DNA from: DATAVK01 sp036267755 | Lineage (GTDB): Bacteria; Actinomycetota; Actinomycetes; JAFAQI01 | Direction of reading: 5' to 3' | NCBI GenBank assembly: GCA_036267755.1 | Contig: DATAVK010000137.1 | Span: 1 to 64,000 of the forward strand | Length of the DNA stretch: 64,000 bases | Shown: positions 49,598-57,755 of the stretch, piece after piece | Position numbering within the stretch: position 1 is the stretch's first letter | Layout of the letters: each line of letters starts with the position of its first letter | Notes under the pieces: generated by a model | Databases searched by the model: none | Told to the model about the DNA's origin: nothing | Seen by the model: the letters and a program-made list of their open reading frames with translations, nothing else | Program-made: the position numbers and the translations under genes

Positions 49598-49655
49598 ATT
49601 ACCTGCGGTCCCTCATTGCCTGCGGCCCTTCCCGCCCGATTACCTGCGGCCCTTC
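49598..49655. repeat. Three imperfect 17-nt repeats between two deaminase-associated genes
   Basis: Three copies of ATT(A/G)CCTGCGG(T/C)CC(C/T)TC at 49598-49614, 49615-49631 and 49639-49655. The first two abut and the third follows after 7 nt. They fill most of the 96-bp gap before the start at 49582 and could be a regulator array or simple slippage. Confidence 0.7.
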
Positions 49656-49678
49656 CCGGGACAGGTGACTACCATGCC

Positions 49679-50176
49679 TCAGCGCGTCGACGCATCCAGC
49701 GCCCGGTCGTAGACATCGGCGAATCCCAACCGATCAGCGATGGTCAGCAGCATCTCGTCGGCGTACGCATCGAGGTCGGCGAGGACGGCTCCGAGCTCCA
49801 TCTCACTCAGGCCGAGGTCGGCGAAGATGGACAGGTCGCCCGCCGGCCACACGTCCTCGAGATCGTCGTCGCCTGGTGTCTGGATGCCGAGATGATCAAC
49901 GACCTGCCGCGCCAGGTCCCAGGCGACCGCGGCGGTGACGTCGGAGAGCAGCGCCTGTACGGCGGTACCCCGGACCCGGATCGCGACGAAGAACTCGTCG
50001 GCGACGTTCACCAGCGCGATCGCGCCAGTCTCGCCCGGTTGCTGGCGCAGGACGGCGACGAGGGAGTCCAGGTCGTCGCACACCGTCACCGGAAGCAGCC
50101 CAGACTGCCAGACGCCGTCCTCCCGGTAGACCAGAACGGCGATGCTGTCCTCGCTGTCGATACCCATCGCGCGCAT
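49679..50176 (-). CDS. tRNA adenosine deaminase-associated protein
   Basis: A 165-residue protein with the family's typical end: WPAGDLSIFADLGLSEMELG and DEMLLTIADRLGFADVYDRA. The N-terminal part (IAVLVYREDGVWQSGLLPV) is a mixed sheet. Members are known only from their place next to tadA in actinobacteria. ATG 50176 or ATG 50167 may be the start. It heads the minus-strand unit ending in tadA. Confidence 0.85.
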   Translation of the reverse strand: MRAMGIDSEDSIAVLVYREDGVWQSGLLPVTVCDDLDSLVAVLRQQPGETGAIALVNVADEFFVAIRVRGTAVQALLSDVTAAVAWDLARQVVDHLGIQTPGDDDLEDVWPAGDLSIFADLGLSEMELGAVLADLDAYADEMLLTIADRLGFADVYDRALDASTR

Positions 50177-50218
50177 CGTGGCAGATGAGCGGGGAGTTGG
50201 GATAGCCCCCGTCGCGGG

Positions 50219-50395
50219 TCAGTCCTCGGCCGGATCCTCGAGTCCTGCCCCGCCCGGTGTCCCGGTGCCGATCATCGACAGCGTCCACGCTCGCCGACAG
50301 GACTGACACCACCACGCACCGTGACGGTCGCCGTACGGCTGCAGGTCCTCGTCACCGCAGTACGGGCAGTAGAAGGGGACGGCTCGCTGCGTCAC
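50219..50395 (-). CDS. Small zinc-ribbon protein downstream of sulfite reductase
   Basis: A 58-residue protein. FYCPYCGDEDLQPYGDRHGA and WWCQSCRRAW form a four-Cys ribbon (C-x2-C...C-x2-C) like that at the N-terminus of InsA-type transposases, but no transposase is attached. GTG 50395 overlaps the sulfite reductase stop (GTGA), so it is part of the sulfur operon. Function unknown; small ribbon proteins are common at this place in actinobacteria. Confidence 0.75.
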   Translation of the reverse strand: MTQRAVPFYCPYCGDEDLQPYGDRHGAWWCQSCRRAWTLSMIGTGTPGGAGLEDPAED

Positions 50396-52035
50396 TGGAC
50401 CAGCGACTCGTCGGCCCGGCGTACCCACGTGGCGAACTGTTCGCCATCCGCCCGATCCGTCGTGTAGTTGCGGAGCACGCGCTCGACGTAGTCGGGGAGC
50501 TCATCGGCCGTGACCTTCAACCCGCGGAGCTTGCGGCCGAAGCCGGGGTCGAGCCCGAGGGAGCCTCCCAGATGCACCTGGAATCCCTCCTCGTCGCCGA
50601 TGAGCATGCCCTTGAGACCGATGTCCGCGACCTGGAACCTGGCGCAGGAGTTGGGGCAGCCGTTGACGTTGATGGTGATCGGAGTGTCGAAGTCGGGGAG
50701 CCGTTTGTCGAGCTCGGCGTAGAGATCGATCGAGCGCGCCTTGGTCTCGACGATGGCGAGCTTGCAGAACTCGATCCCGGTGCAGGCCATCATCCCGCGC
50801 CGGAAGACGGATGGGCGGACCCGCAGGTCGTGCGCCTCGAGTGCGGCGACGAGCGGCTCGACCTCAGCTTCCGGTACGTCGAGCACCACCATCTTCTGCT
50901 GGACCGTCGCCGCAACGCGGCCGCTGCCGTGTCGATCGGCGAGGTCAGCGACCGCGTGCAGCTCGGAGCCGCTGGTGCGGCCCGATCGCAGCGCGAAGCC
51001 GACGTAGTGACGGCCATCCTGCTGCCGTCGTACGCCGATGTGATCGCGGTCCCGGTCGATGTGAACTGGCGCGGGGCCGTCGGCGAGGCGGCGGCCGAGG
51101 AACTCGTCGCTCTCCAGCACCTCGCGGAACTTCTCCGGGCCCCAGTCGGCGACGAGGAACTTCAGCCGGGCGCGGGTGCGCGAGCGGCGGTACCCGTACT
51201 CGCGGAAAACGCGGGTGACGCCGGCCCACACGTCGATGACGTCGGCCGGCGGGACGAAGACACCGAGCCGGACCGCGAGCTTCGGGTTGGTCGAGAGCCC
51301 GCCGCCGACCCACAGGTCGTACCCGACCTGGCCGTCCTCGGTCCGGACCCCGACGAAGGAGATGTCGTTGATCTCATGACCGGTGCACTGCACTGGGCAG
51401 CCGCTGACCGCGGTCTTGTACTTGCGGGGGAGGTTTGAGAACTCCTTGTTCCCTACCGCGAACTTGTCGAGGTCGCGCAGGTCGGAGGTCCCGTCGATGA
51501 TCTCGTCGGCGTCGACCCCGGCCAGTGGGCAGCCGAGGATGTTGCGGGGGGTGTCACCACACGCCTCCGCCGTGGACAGCCCGATCTCCTCGAGCCGCCG
51601 CCAGATCTCCGGCACATCCTCGATCCGGATCCAGTGCAGCTGGATGTTCTGCCGGTCGGTGACGTCCGCGACGTCACGGCCGAACTCCGTGGCGATCGCG
51701 GCGATGACACGCAGCTGCTCGCTGCTCATCGCGCCGCCGGGGATCCGGACCCGCAACATGAAGTAGGAGTCGTCGAGCTCCTCGGGCTCGAGGATGGCGG
51801 TCTTGCCGCCGTGGATCCCGGGACGGCGCTGGGTGTAGAGGCCCCACCAGCGCATCCGTCCCCGCAGGTCGGCGGGGTCGATCGAGTCGAATCCCTGCTT
51901 GGAGTAGATGGTCTCGATCCGGGCGCGGACGTTGAGACCGTCGTCGTCCTTCTTCATCCGCTCCTGCGGCGTGAGCGGCTCCAGGTGCCCGAGGGCCCAC
52001 TGGCCCTGACCCTTGGAGCGAGGCGCTGGTGGCAT
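50392..52035 (-). CDS. Ferredoxin-dependent sulfite reductase (NirA/SirA family)
   Basis: Reduces sulfite to sulfide with siroheme and a 4Fe-4S cluster. 547 residues. Cluster ligands are in ACTGIEFCKL (C-x5-C) and NGCPNSCARF (C-x3-C). Tyr67 (GLYTQRRPG) and Cys159 (AEACGDTPRN) match, at the same spacing of 92, the cross-linked Tyr69-Cys161 of M. tuberculosis NirA, which is a sulfite reductase. Context (cysH, chelatase) supports sulfite rather than nitrite. Divergent from the leader peptide and cysH. Confidence 0.93.
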   Translation of the reverse strand: MPPAPRSKGQGQWALGHLEPLTPQERMKKDDDGLNVRARIETIYSKQGFDSIDPADLRGRMRWWGLYTQRRPGIHGGKTAILEPEELDDSYFMLRVRIPGGAMSSEQLRVIAAIATEFGRDVADVTDRQNIQLHWIRIEDVPEIWRRLEEIGLSTAEACGDTPRNILGCPLAGVDADEIIDGTSDLRDLDKFAVGNKEFSNLPRKYKTAVSGCPVQCTGHEINDISFVGVRTEDGQVGYDLWVGGGLSTNPKLAVRLGVFVPPADVIDVWAGVTRVFREYGYRRSRTRARLKFLVADWGPEKFREVLESDEFLGRRLADGPAPVHIDRDRDHIGVRRQQDGRHYVGFALRSGRTSGSELHAVADLADRHGSGRVAATVQQKMVVLDVPEAEVEPLVAALEAHDLRVRPSVFRRGMMACTGIEFCKLAIVETKARSIDLYAELDKRLPDFDTPITINVNGCPNSCARFQVADIGLKGMLIGDEEGFQVHLGGSLGLDPGFGRKLRGLKVTADELPDYVERVLRNYTTDRADGEQFATWVRRADESLVQ

Positions 52036-52145
52036 GGCGGAGGACTTCCCGATTCGATCGACTAATGAGAAGGCGCGTCTCGCCTGTCGAAACCGGCATC
52101 TTTGCCGATGACCTCGGGCGCGCCCTTCTGTGGCAGACTACAGGC

Positions 52146-52226
52146 ATGTCCTCACCGTTGCTCCTCGTGGCGCGGCTGCATATCGACCTGCAGCGCATCC
52201 AGGGCGCAACGTGTCGCGCGCGCTGA
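52146..52226 (+). CDS. Cysteine-type leader peptide upstream of cysH
   Basis: A 26-residue open frame. ARLHIDLQRIQGATCRAR at its end is the pattern of the actinobacterial leader peptides found before sulfate-assimilation genes, with a Cys codon (TGT) four codons before the stop. The stop lies 45 bp before the cysH ATG. Likely a cysteine- or charge-dependent attenuator: translation of the Cys codon would report on cysteine supply. Too short to have an enzymatic role. Confidence 0.8.
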   Translation: MSSPLLLVARLHIDLQRIQGATCRAR

Positions 52227-52270
52227 CTTTTCCGCGCCCGCGACCCTTCTCTCCCTGAGGACCATGCGAA

Positions 52271-53020
52271 ATGACCACCCCCGTGGCGACGTCGCCACTG
52301 TCTTACCTGCACGACGAAGCGTCCCTGCTCCATGAGCTCTACGACGCGTCTGACGGGCTGCCCCACCTCGCCGCGCACGCCGGTGCCGCGCTCGAGGGAG
52401 CGCCTGCCTCCGAGATCCTGCGCTGGGCAGCCGACCGGTTCGGGCAGCGCTTCGCCATCGCGTCGTCGATGGGCGACGGCGTGCTCGCCCACCTCGCGTC
52501 GAAGGTCGCGCCCGGGATCCGGGTGCTGTTCCTCGACACCGGCTACCACTTCGCCGAGACGCTGGGTACGGCGGATGCCGTCGCCGCCACGCTCCCCATC
52601 GAGCTGGTCCGGGTCCGTCCTCACCTGAACGTCGCTGAGCAGGACGCGGCGTTCGGCACCGACCTGTTCGCCCGTGACCCGGACCTGTGCTGCGCGATGC
52701 GCAAGGTGGCGCCGCTGAAGAAGGCACTCGCGCCGTACGTCGCGTGGGGTTCCGGAATCCGCCGCGACGAGAGCGGCACCCGGGCCAACACCCGCGTCGT
52801 CGACTGGGACGACACCCACCAGATGGTGAAGGTGAGCCCGCTGGCGGCGTGGACGCAGGACGACGTCGACCGCTATGTCGCGGACAACCACGTCATCGTG
52901 AACCCGCTCGTGCAGGAGGGCTACGGCTCGATCGGCTGCGCGCCCTGCACCCAGCGCGGCCAGGGCCGCGACGGCCGTTGGCTCGGCTTGCCGAAGGTGG
53001 AGTGCGGCCTGCACGGATGA
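52271..53020 (+). CDS. cysH: Adenylyl-sulfate (APS) reductase
   Basis: Reduces activated sulfate to sulfite with thioredoxin. 249 residues. The four-cysteine iron-sulfur signature CC...CxxC (DLCCAMRK and GCAPCTQRG) marks the APS-using form; the catalytic Cys is in the C-terminal VECGLHG. FAIASSMGDGVLAHLAS is the PP-loop. ATG 52271 gives MTTPVATSPLSYLHDE. Its stop overlaps the next start (ATGA). Confidence 0.95.
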   Translation: MTTPVATSPLSYLHDEASLLHELYDASDGLPHLAAHAGAALEGAPASEILRWAADRFGQRFAIASSMGDGVLAHLASKVAPGIRVLFLDTGYHFAETLGTADAVAATLPIELVRVRPHLNVAEQDAAFGTDLFARDPDLCCAMRKVAPLKKALAPYVAWGSGIRRDESGTRANTRVVDWDDTHQMVKVSPLAAWTQDDVDRYVADNHVIVNPLVQEGYGSIGCAPCTQRGQGRDGRWLGLPKVECGLHG

Positions 53021-53658
53021 GCACCGGCGCGGCGCCACGACTCGTGATCGCCGCGCACGGCAGCCGCGATCCGGGCTTTGCCGCCGTCGTCGAGGACCTG
53101 GCCGGTCAGGTACGCCGAGCTCGGCCCGACATCGACGTACGGGTTGGATATCTCGACCACGGCCCGCCGCTCGCTGACGTCGCGACGCCGGGTGCCGTGG
53201 TGGTCCCGCTGCTGCTGTCGAGCGGCTACCACGTCACGGTCGACATCCCGGCGCAGTCCGCCGGCTGCCGGATCGCGGCGGCGGTCGGCCCGGACGATCG
53301 ACTCGTGACCGTACTTCTGTCGCGGTTGCGCGAGGCGGGCTGGACAGCGGGCACGCCCGTCGTTCTCGCGGCGGCGGGCTCCTCTGAGGAGTTGGCGCTT
53401 CAACAGGTGCGCGACATCGGCACCCGACTGGCGGTCAAGCTCCAAGGAGCCTCCGTGACCGTCGCCTTCATCTCCGCCGGCACGCCGTTGCTGTCCGACA
53501 TCCCGCAGCCCCAGGCCATCTCGTCGTACCTGCTCGCACCCGGACAGTTCAGCCGGGCCATCGAGAACGCGGGCGCGGCGGTAGTCGGTGCTCCGATCGG
53601 CGCGGCTCCAGAGCTGGCCGAGGTCATCCTCGACCGGTACGCCGAGGCGGCCGGCTAA
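53017..53658 (+). CDS. Sirohydrochlorin chelatase-like (CbiX/SirB) protein
   Basis: A 213-residue chelatase. VIAAHGSRDPGFAAVVEDLA has the first metal/substrate His, and VPLLLSSGYHVTVDIP the second (HGSR...GYHV). A C-terminal half repeat has LAAAGSSEELA in place of the first motif. Inserts Fe2+ into sirohydrochlorin to make siroheme, the cofactor of the neighbouring sulfite reductase. ATG 53017 overlaps the cysH stop; the long frame upstream is cysH shadow. Confidence 0.9.
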   Translation: MSTGAAPRLVIAAHGSRDPGFAAVVEDLAGQVRRARPDIDVRVGYLDHGPPLADVATPGAVVVPLLLSSGYHVTVDIPAQSAGCRIAAAVGPDDRLVTVLLSRLREAGWTAGTPVVLAAAGSSEELALQQVRDIGTRLAVKLQGASVTVAFISAGTPLLSDIPQPQAISSYLLAPGQFSRAIENAGAAVVGAPIGAAPELAEVILDRYAEAAG

Positions 53659-53667
53659 GAGCTTCGG

Positions 53668-54837
53668 TCAGCCGGGCCGGACGGCACCGATGTAGTCGGA
53701 GCGGTCGTAGGGCTCGACCCTGACGTCCGCGCCGGTGAACGGAGCGTCGATCATGTTGCCGCCGCCGACGTAGATGCCGACGTGGTGGATCGTCGACGCG
53801 TTGTGCACGTTGTAGGCGAAGAACACCAGGTCCCCCGGCTCCAGCTGGGACTGCGAGACGTGCGTGCCCTCGTTCCACTGGTCACCGGTGAAGTGACCCA
53901 GTGCGACACCGGCCTTGCCCCAGACGTACATCGTGAGACCCGAGCAGTCGAACGAGTTCGGTCCGGCGGCCGCCCAGACGTAGGGCTTGCCCAGCTCCCG
54001 GTAGGCCCACTCGACGGCGACCTTCGCGCCACCGGAGGCCGCGACCGGACCGGACGAGACTGGCGCCGGCGCGGGTGCGGGTGCCGGCGCTTGTGCCGGC
54101 GGAGCGGAGCGGAGCTGTTCCGCGGCACGGCGCTCAGCTATCTGCTGGGCCGCCAGCGCGGCAGCCCGTCGTTCCGCGGCGAGCCGGGCTCGCCGAGCCT
54201 TCGCTGCCTTGATGATGGCGCGCTCCTTGGCACGCAGCTGCCCGAGCAGGCGCTCGGCCTGGGCCGCGGCCGACAGGATCTGGCTGCGGGCGGCCGCCAC
54301 TGCCTTCACGTCCGCCTGCTGAGCCGCGAGCGCCGCACTCGACGTGGCCTTGGCTTCCTCTTCCGCGCGACGGGCAGCGGCCACCTCGACGAGCTTCGCG
54401 GCCTGGCTCTCGCTGACCGCCTGCAGCGACGTCATCCGGGAGACCATCAGTCCGGCCGAGCCGGTGTCGGTCAGGGTCAGCAACGGGTTGATGGTGTCCC
54501 CGCGGTATGCCGCAACAGCGAACGCGGTGACCGACTTCTGCAATGCGTTGGCCTTTGTCTCGGCCTTGGCCAAGGCCTGCTGCGCGATGGCGGCGGTCTG
54601 CTGGGCAGTGGCCAGCTTGTCGCGCGCTGCGTCGTACCGCTCGCTGGCCGCCTCGACCTTGACGTTGAGGACACGCAGCCGGTGCTGCACCGAGCCGATC
54701 CGTGCCTTGACGGTCCCGACGGACCCGCCGTTGGCCGCGACTGACGGCGGCGCGAAGGCGAGAGCTCCCGACGTGAGGCAGGCGGATGTGGCGGTGAGTG
54801 CCACAACGAGACGCAACGTGAGGGGGGCTCGGCGCAC
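53668..54837 (-). CDS. NlpC/P60 peptidoglycan hydrolase with coiled coil (RipA-like)
   Basis: A 389-residue secreted D,L-endopeptidase. A signal peptide (about 1-34) is followed by coiled coils (about 40-240), an Ala/Pro hinge, then the NlpC/P60 domain. The catalytic Cys is in FDCSGLTMYVWGKAG, His in IHHVGIYVGGGNMIDAP. GTG 54837 with a GAGAGG site. It cleaves peptide stems in wall peptidoglycan; MarP (14472) activates RipA in mycobacteria, a possible link. Preceded by a c-di-AMP riboswitch. Confidence 0.94.
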   Translation of the reverse strand: MRRAPLTLRLVVALTATSACLTSGALAFAPPSVAANGGSVGTVKARIGSVQHRLRVLNVKVEAASERYDAARDKLATAQQTAAIAQQALAKAETKANALQKSVTAFAVAAYRGDTINPLLTLTDTGSAGLMVSRMTSLQAVSESQAAKLVEVAAARRAEEEAKATSSAALAAQQADVKAVAAARSQILSAAAQAERLLGQLRAKERAIIKAAKARRARLAAERRAAALAAQQIAERRAAEQLRSAPPAQAPAPAPAPAPVSSGPVAASGGAKVAVEWAYRELGKPYVWAAAGPNSFDCSGLTMYVWGKAGVALGHFTGDQWNEGTHVSQSQLEPGDLVFFAYNVHNASTIHHVGIYVGGGNMIDAPFTGADVRVEPYDRSDYIGAVRPG

Positions 54838-54860
54838 TCGGGCGGCCTCTCTTCCATCAA

Positions 54861-55001
54861 CCGCCTACCGGGTCAGCTGTCGGGTTCGGGCTGGAAGCGC
54901 CCTACGGTGCCGTGTCGCCACGACCCCGATTCACCCCTGGGGAACGGGTCCCCGGCTTCGGTGTCCGCGGGGACGAACACCAGAACTCGGCGATCACCGC
55001 C
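54861..55001 (-). promoter_or_regulatory. c-di-AMP (ydaO-yuaA) riboswitch upstream of the NlpC/P60 gene
   Basis: On the minus strand the blocks appear in order: GATCGCCGAGTTCTG (about 54996-54982), CCGGGGACCCG (about 54957-54945), GGGGTGAATCGGGG (about 54939-54926), CTTCCAGCCCGAACCCGACA (about 54897-54878) and CTGACCCGGTAGGCGG. It ends about 24 nt before GTG 54837. The remaining 233 bp of the 397-bp gap, up to the transglycosylase start at 55235, hold no gene I can see and must carry both promoters. Confidence 0.92.
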
Positions 55002-55234
55002 TCGTCGCCACCCCGGGGAAGGACGGCAGGTCACGCGACGGTTAAGGCACCGTAACCGTCCGCACCCGGATGGCACAAGCAACCCCGCCGTCGGCCGCCG
55101 ATCGAGACTGGAAACGGCCCCAAGTGAGCGGCACATGGCGGCAATGTGAAGGCTTGACGGCTCCGCCGCGCGTCCGCGTGATCACCGCCTAACGTCGGCG
55201 GCGTCCGAGCCCACCGAGACGTCCAGGAGTCGCT

Positions 55235-56356
55235 GTGACCCGCCGGGGCCTGCCCTCCCGACGTGGCGCGCTGATAGCTACTGGCTCGCCGCTAGCGATC
55301 GCGGCGACGCTCGCGTTGGCTTCGACACACTCTGGCGGGAGCGCAGCCCGGCTCGACACGACGGTCAAGGACGTCGCCGGCCCGCATTTTCCGTTGCCGC
55401 CGTTCGCCGCCACTCCGACCGTGGTCCCGCTGGACCGCACGGTCACAGTGCGCATCCGGCCACGCCACCAGCCGCCGGCCACTGCCAAGGGGGCGGCGCT
55501 TCCGACCACGCTCAATGTCACCAACGAGCAGATACCGCGCCGCGTGCTCGCGGCGTACGTCAATGCCGCCATGATCGCTGACCGGCGCAACCCCAACTGT
55601 GGGCTGTCGTGGCAGATCCTCGCCGGGATCGGGTACGTCGAGTCGGACAACGCGCGCTCGGGGGGATCCGGTGCGCCCCAATGGGATGGCGAGGCTTCGC
55701 CACACATCCTCGGCCCGGTGCTGGACGGCAAGGGAAAGGTCGCCGCGATTCCGGACACCGACGGCGGTCGTCTCGACGGGAACGCCACGTGGGACCGGGC
55801 GGTAGGGCCGATGCAGTTCCTGCCGTCCACTTGGGCGGAGTACGCGGCCGATGGCAACCACGACGGCGTCAAGGACCCAGAACAGATCGACGACGCCACC
55901 CTCGCGGCCGGCGACTACCTGTGTGCGGCAGGGTCGAGACTGGCGCGTCCCCTTCAGCTGATCCGTGCCGTGCTGTCCTACAACCACTCGATCGCCTACG
56001 TCCGCGACGTCCTCACCGTGGCCGCGCACTATCAGGGCATCGACCCCAAGAAGTTGGGAATCGGGCTGCTCCCACATCGCCACCACAAGCACCGCGGTCG
56101 GCGCCATGGCAAGCATCGCCACGGGCTTGGGAAGCCGCGCCTCACACCGACGCCGACTCCCTCTGGCGGTCCACCGACTGTGCCACTGCCGACGCCAACA
56201 CCGACGCCGACGGACACCGCGGTTCCGACCCCGAGTGCCACGGGTTCACCGAGTCCCTCGGCGACGCCGGATCCGAGCCACTCACTTACGCCGTCGCCGA
56301 GCAGCGCGCCTACCGACACGCCGACCGACGATCCGTCCGCGACACCGACATCCTGA
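55235..56356 (+). CDS. Secreted lytic transglycosylase (MltB/SLT-like)
   Basis: A 373-residue exported enzyme. Signal-anchor (SPLAIAATLALASTHSGGSA), then the catalytic region LSWQILAGIGYVESDNARSG with the probable catalytic Glu, AVGPMQFLPSTWAEYAADGN and ATLAAGDYLCAAGSRLARPL. These match actinobacterial lytic transglycosylases that cleave the glycan strand with formation of an anhydro end. A His/Lys-rich stretch (about 270-292) and a Pro/Thr/Ser tail of 80 residues follow. GTG 55235 with AGGAG upstream; divergent from the NlpC/P60 gene. Confidence 0.88.
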   Translation: MTRRGLPSRRGALIATGSPLAIAATLALASTHSGGSAARLDTTVKDVAGPHFPLPPFAATPTVVPLDRTVTVRIRPRHQPPATAKGAALPTTLNVTNEQIPRRVLAAYVNAAMIADRRNPNCGLSWQILAGIGYVESDNARSGGSGAPQWDGEASPHILGPVLDGKGKVAAIPDTDGGRLDGNATWDRAVGPMQFLPSTWAEYAADGNHDGVKDPEQIDDATLAAGDYLCAAGSRLARPLQLIRAVLSYNHSIAYVRDVLTVAAHYQGIDPKKLGIGLLPHRHHKHRGRRHGKHRHGLGKPRLTPTPTPSGGPPTVPLPTPTPTPTDTAVPTPSATGSPSPSATPDPSHSLTPSPSSAPTDTPTDDPSATPTS

Positions 56357-56383
56357 CGGACGCAGGCCACGCAAGACAACGAA

Positions 56384-56413
56384 GGAGGGGCGACCCGATC
56401 GGGCCGCCCCTCC
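56384..56413. terminator. Bidirectional terminator hairpin
   Basis: GGAGGGGCGaCCCGATCGGGcCGCCCCTCC without break: stems GGAGGGGCG/CGCCCCTCC plus CCCGATCGGG inside. ATTATTC follows on the plus strand and TTCGTTGTCTT on the minus strand. It lies between convergent stops at 56356 and 56438 and fits an intrinsic terminator for both. Confidence 0.85.
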
Positions 56414-56437
56414 ATTATTCGTTGACGGCTCAAGTCG

Positions 56438-57628
56438 TCACTTCTTCTTGACCGTCACGCTCTTCGACTTGGCTGTTGCTGACTTGTAATGCGCGCGCTT
56501 CGCGGTGACGCGGCAGGACAGCTTCTTGCCCACCTCAGACGTCTTGAGGGTGATGGACGACTTCGTCGCCTTCTTGATCTTCTTGGAGCCGAGGTACCAC
56601 TGGTAGCTGTACGACGTCGCCTTCGGCGACCAGCTGCCCTTGCTGACCTTCTCCTTCTTACCGGCCTTGTGGGATCCGGAGAGCTTCGGCTTGGCCGTGT
56701 TGGTCAACGCGACCTCTACGACAGTGAGCTTGGTTGCCTTGGAGACCGATGCGGCGAACAACGAACTGGTCGGGGTGAATGTTGCCGTGATCGAGTGCCT
56801 GCCCGGCAGCAGCGACGATGTCGTCAAGGTCGCGACGCCGGTCGTCTTGACCGTGACGGCCTTCCCGAGCTTCTTGCCGCTGTCCGCGAACTGCACGCTG
56901 CCGGCCGGGTGACTACTGCCTGCCGCCTCGGTAGCGGTCAGGGTGACTTTCTTGCCTTCCTTGACCGATCCGGACGGCGACACCTTGAGCGAGGTGCTCG
57001 TGGCCGTCGCGACTCCCGGGAACGTCTCGGTCCAGGTGCCTCCCGTGACGGCGCCACCGCTCGTCGTGATGTTGCTCACCACGATGTCCAGTGACTGATA
57101 GGTGCCGTTGGTGGAGGTCTTGACCCGGAGCTGATAGGCGTTGCCGTAGCCGTCGGTCGTGCTGGTGTCGGTGTTGGCAACATCGTCGATGTACGACGCG
57201 ATGCTCTCGTCGGTGTCGTGTCCCGTAACGACCGGGCCCTTTGCGCTCTTCACGACTGCGGGGGCGCCCGAGTTCGTGACGGGGTAGGGCGTTGACACGG
57301 TCAGCTGCTCACCGGGCCACGCGCTCGGCGCCAGGCCGTTGTGCGGGGTGTACATGTACGCGGTGGCCTTGGGGTGAGCCGTGTCCGCCTTCGACCCGAC
57401 GATGTACGCGACAGTCGGTGAGTCCATGACGCTGCCGGTCGTTACCTGGGTGCCGCTGCTGTTGTACAGCGCAAGGGTTCCGACCTCATTCACGTCCCTC
57501 GTCGCGCCGACCTCCCAGGGTGGTGGCGTGCTTCCTGAGGCGTTGGACGCGACCAATGTGGCGCCACCGGAGAACAGGAGTGTCGCTGCACCCACGGCGG
57601 CGATGGACCGAGTTACTGCGCGTGTCAT
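56438..57628 (-). CDS. Secreted protein with shared surface-locus N-domain and Ig-like repeat
   Basis: A 396-residue exported protein. Signal peptide (SIAAVGAATLLFSGGATLVA), then a domain of about 150 residues with EVGTLALYNSSGTQVTTGSV, SAWPGEQLTVSTPYP, DESIASYIDD and YQLRVKTS that recurs in two other proteins of this locus (57756 and 59792). A bacterial Ig-like repeat (about 205-300) and a second beta domain rich in Lys (SYSYQWYLGSKKIKKATKSS) end it. No transmembrane anchor at the C-terminus. ATG 57628 is preferred over TTG-like upstream codons. Possible wall-bound via the basic tail. Confidence 0.8.
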   Translation of the reverse strand: MTRAVTRSIAAVGAATLLFSGGATLVASNASGSTPPPWEVGATRDVNEVGTLALYNSSGTQVTTGSVMDSPTVAYIVGSKADTAHPKATAYMYTPHNGLAPSAWPGEQLTVSTPYPVTNSGAPAVVKSAKGPVVTGHDTDESIASYIDDVANTDTSTTDGYGNAYQLRVKTSTNGTYQSLDIVVSNITTSGGAVTGGTWTETFPGVATATSTSLKVSPSGSVKEGKKVTLTATEAAGSSHPAGSVQFADSGKKLGKAVTVKTTGVATLTTSSLLPGRHSITATFTPTSSLFAASVSKATKLTVVEVALTNTAKPKLSGSHKAGKKEKVSKGSWSPKATSYSYQWYLGSKKIKKATKSSITLKTSEVGKKLSCRVTAKRAHYKSATAKSKSVTVKKK

Positions 57629-57755
57629 CGAGGCCCTTTCGGCTGACTCGGATAAGTACATGGTCGACTAGAACGTAGGTCCGAAAGCTGTCGTGAACAC
57701 CGCACGAGTGCACCGTTCACGGCGTCTTCATGTGGCGTACACGGACGCCTGTTCC

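Noticed and set aside
50219..50395. Transposase remnant
   Set aside because: The zinc ribbon resembles the InsA N-terminus, but there is no catalytic domain, no inverted repeats and the gene is coupled to sulfite reductase.
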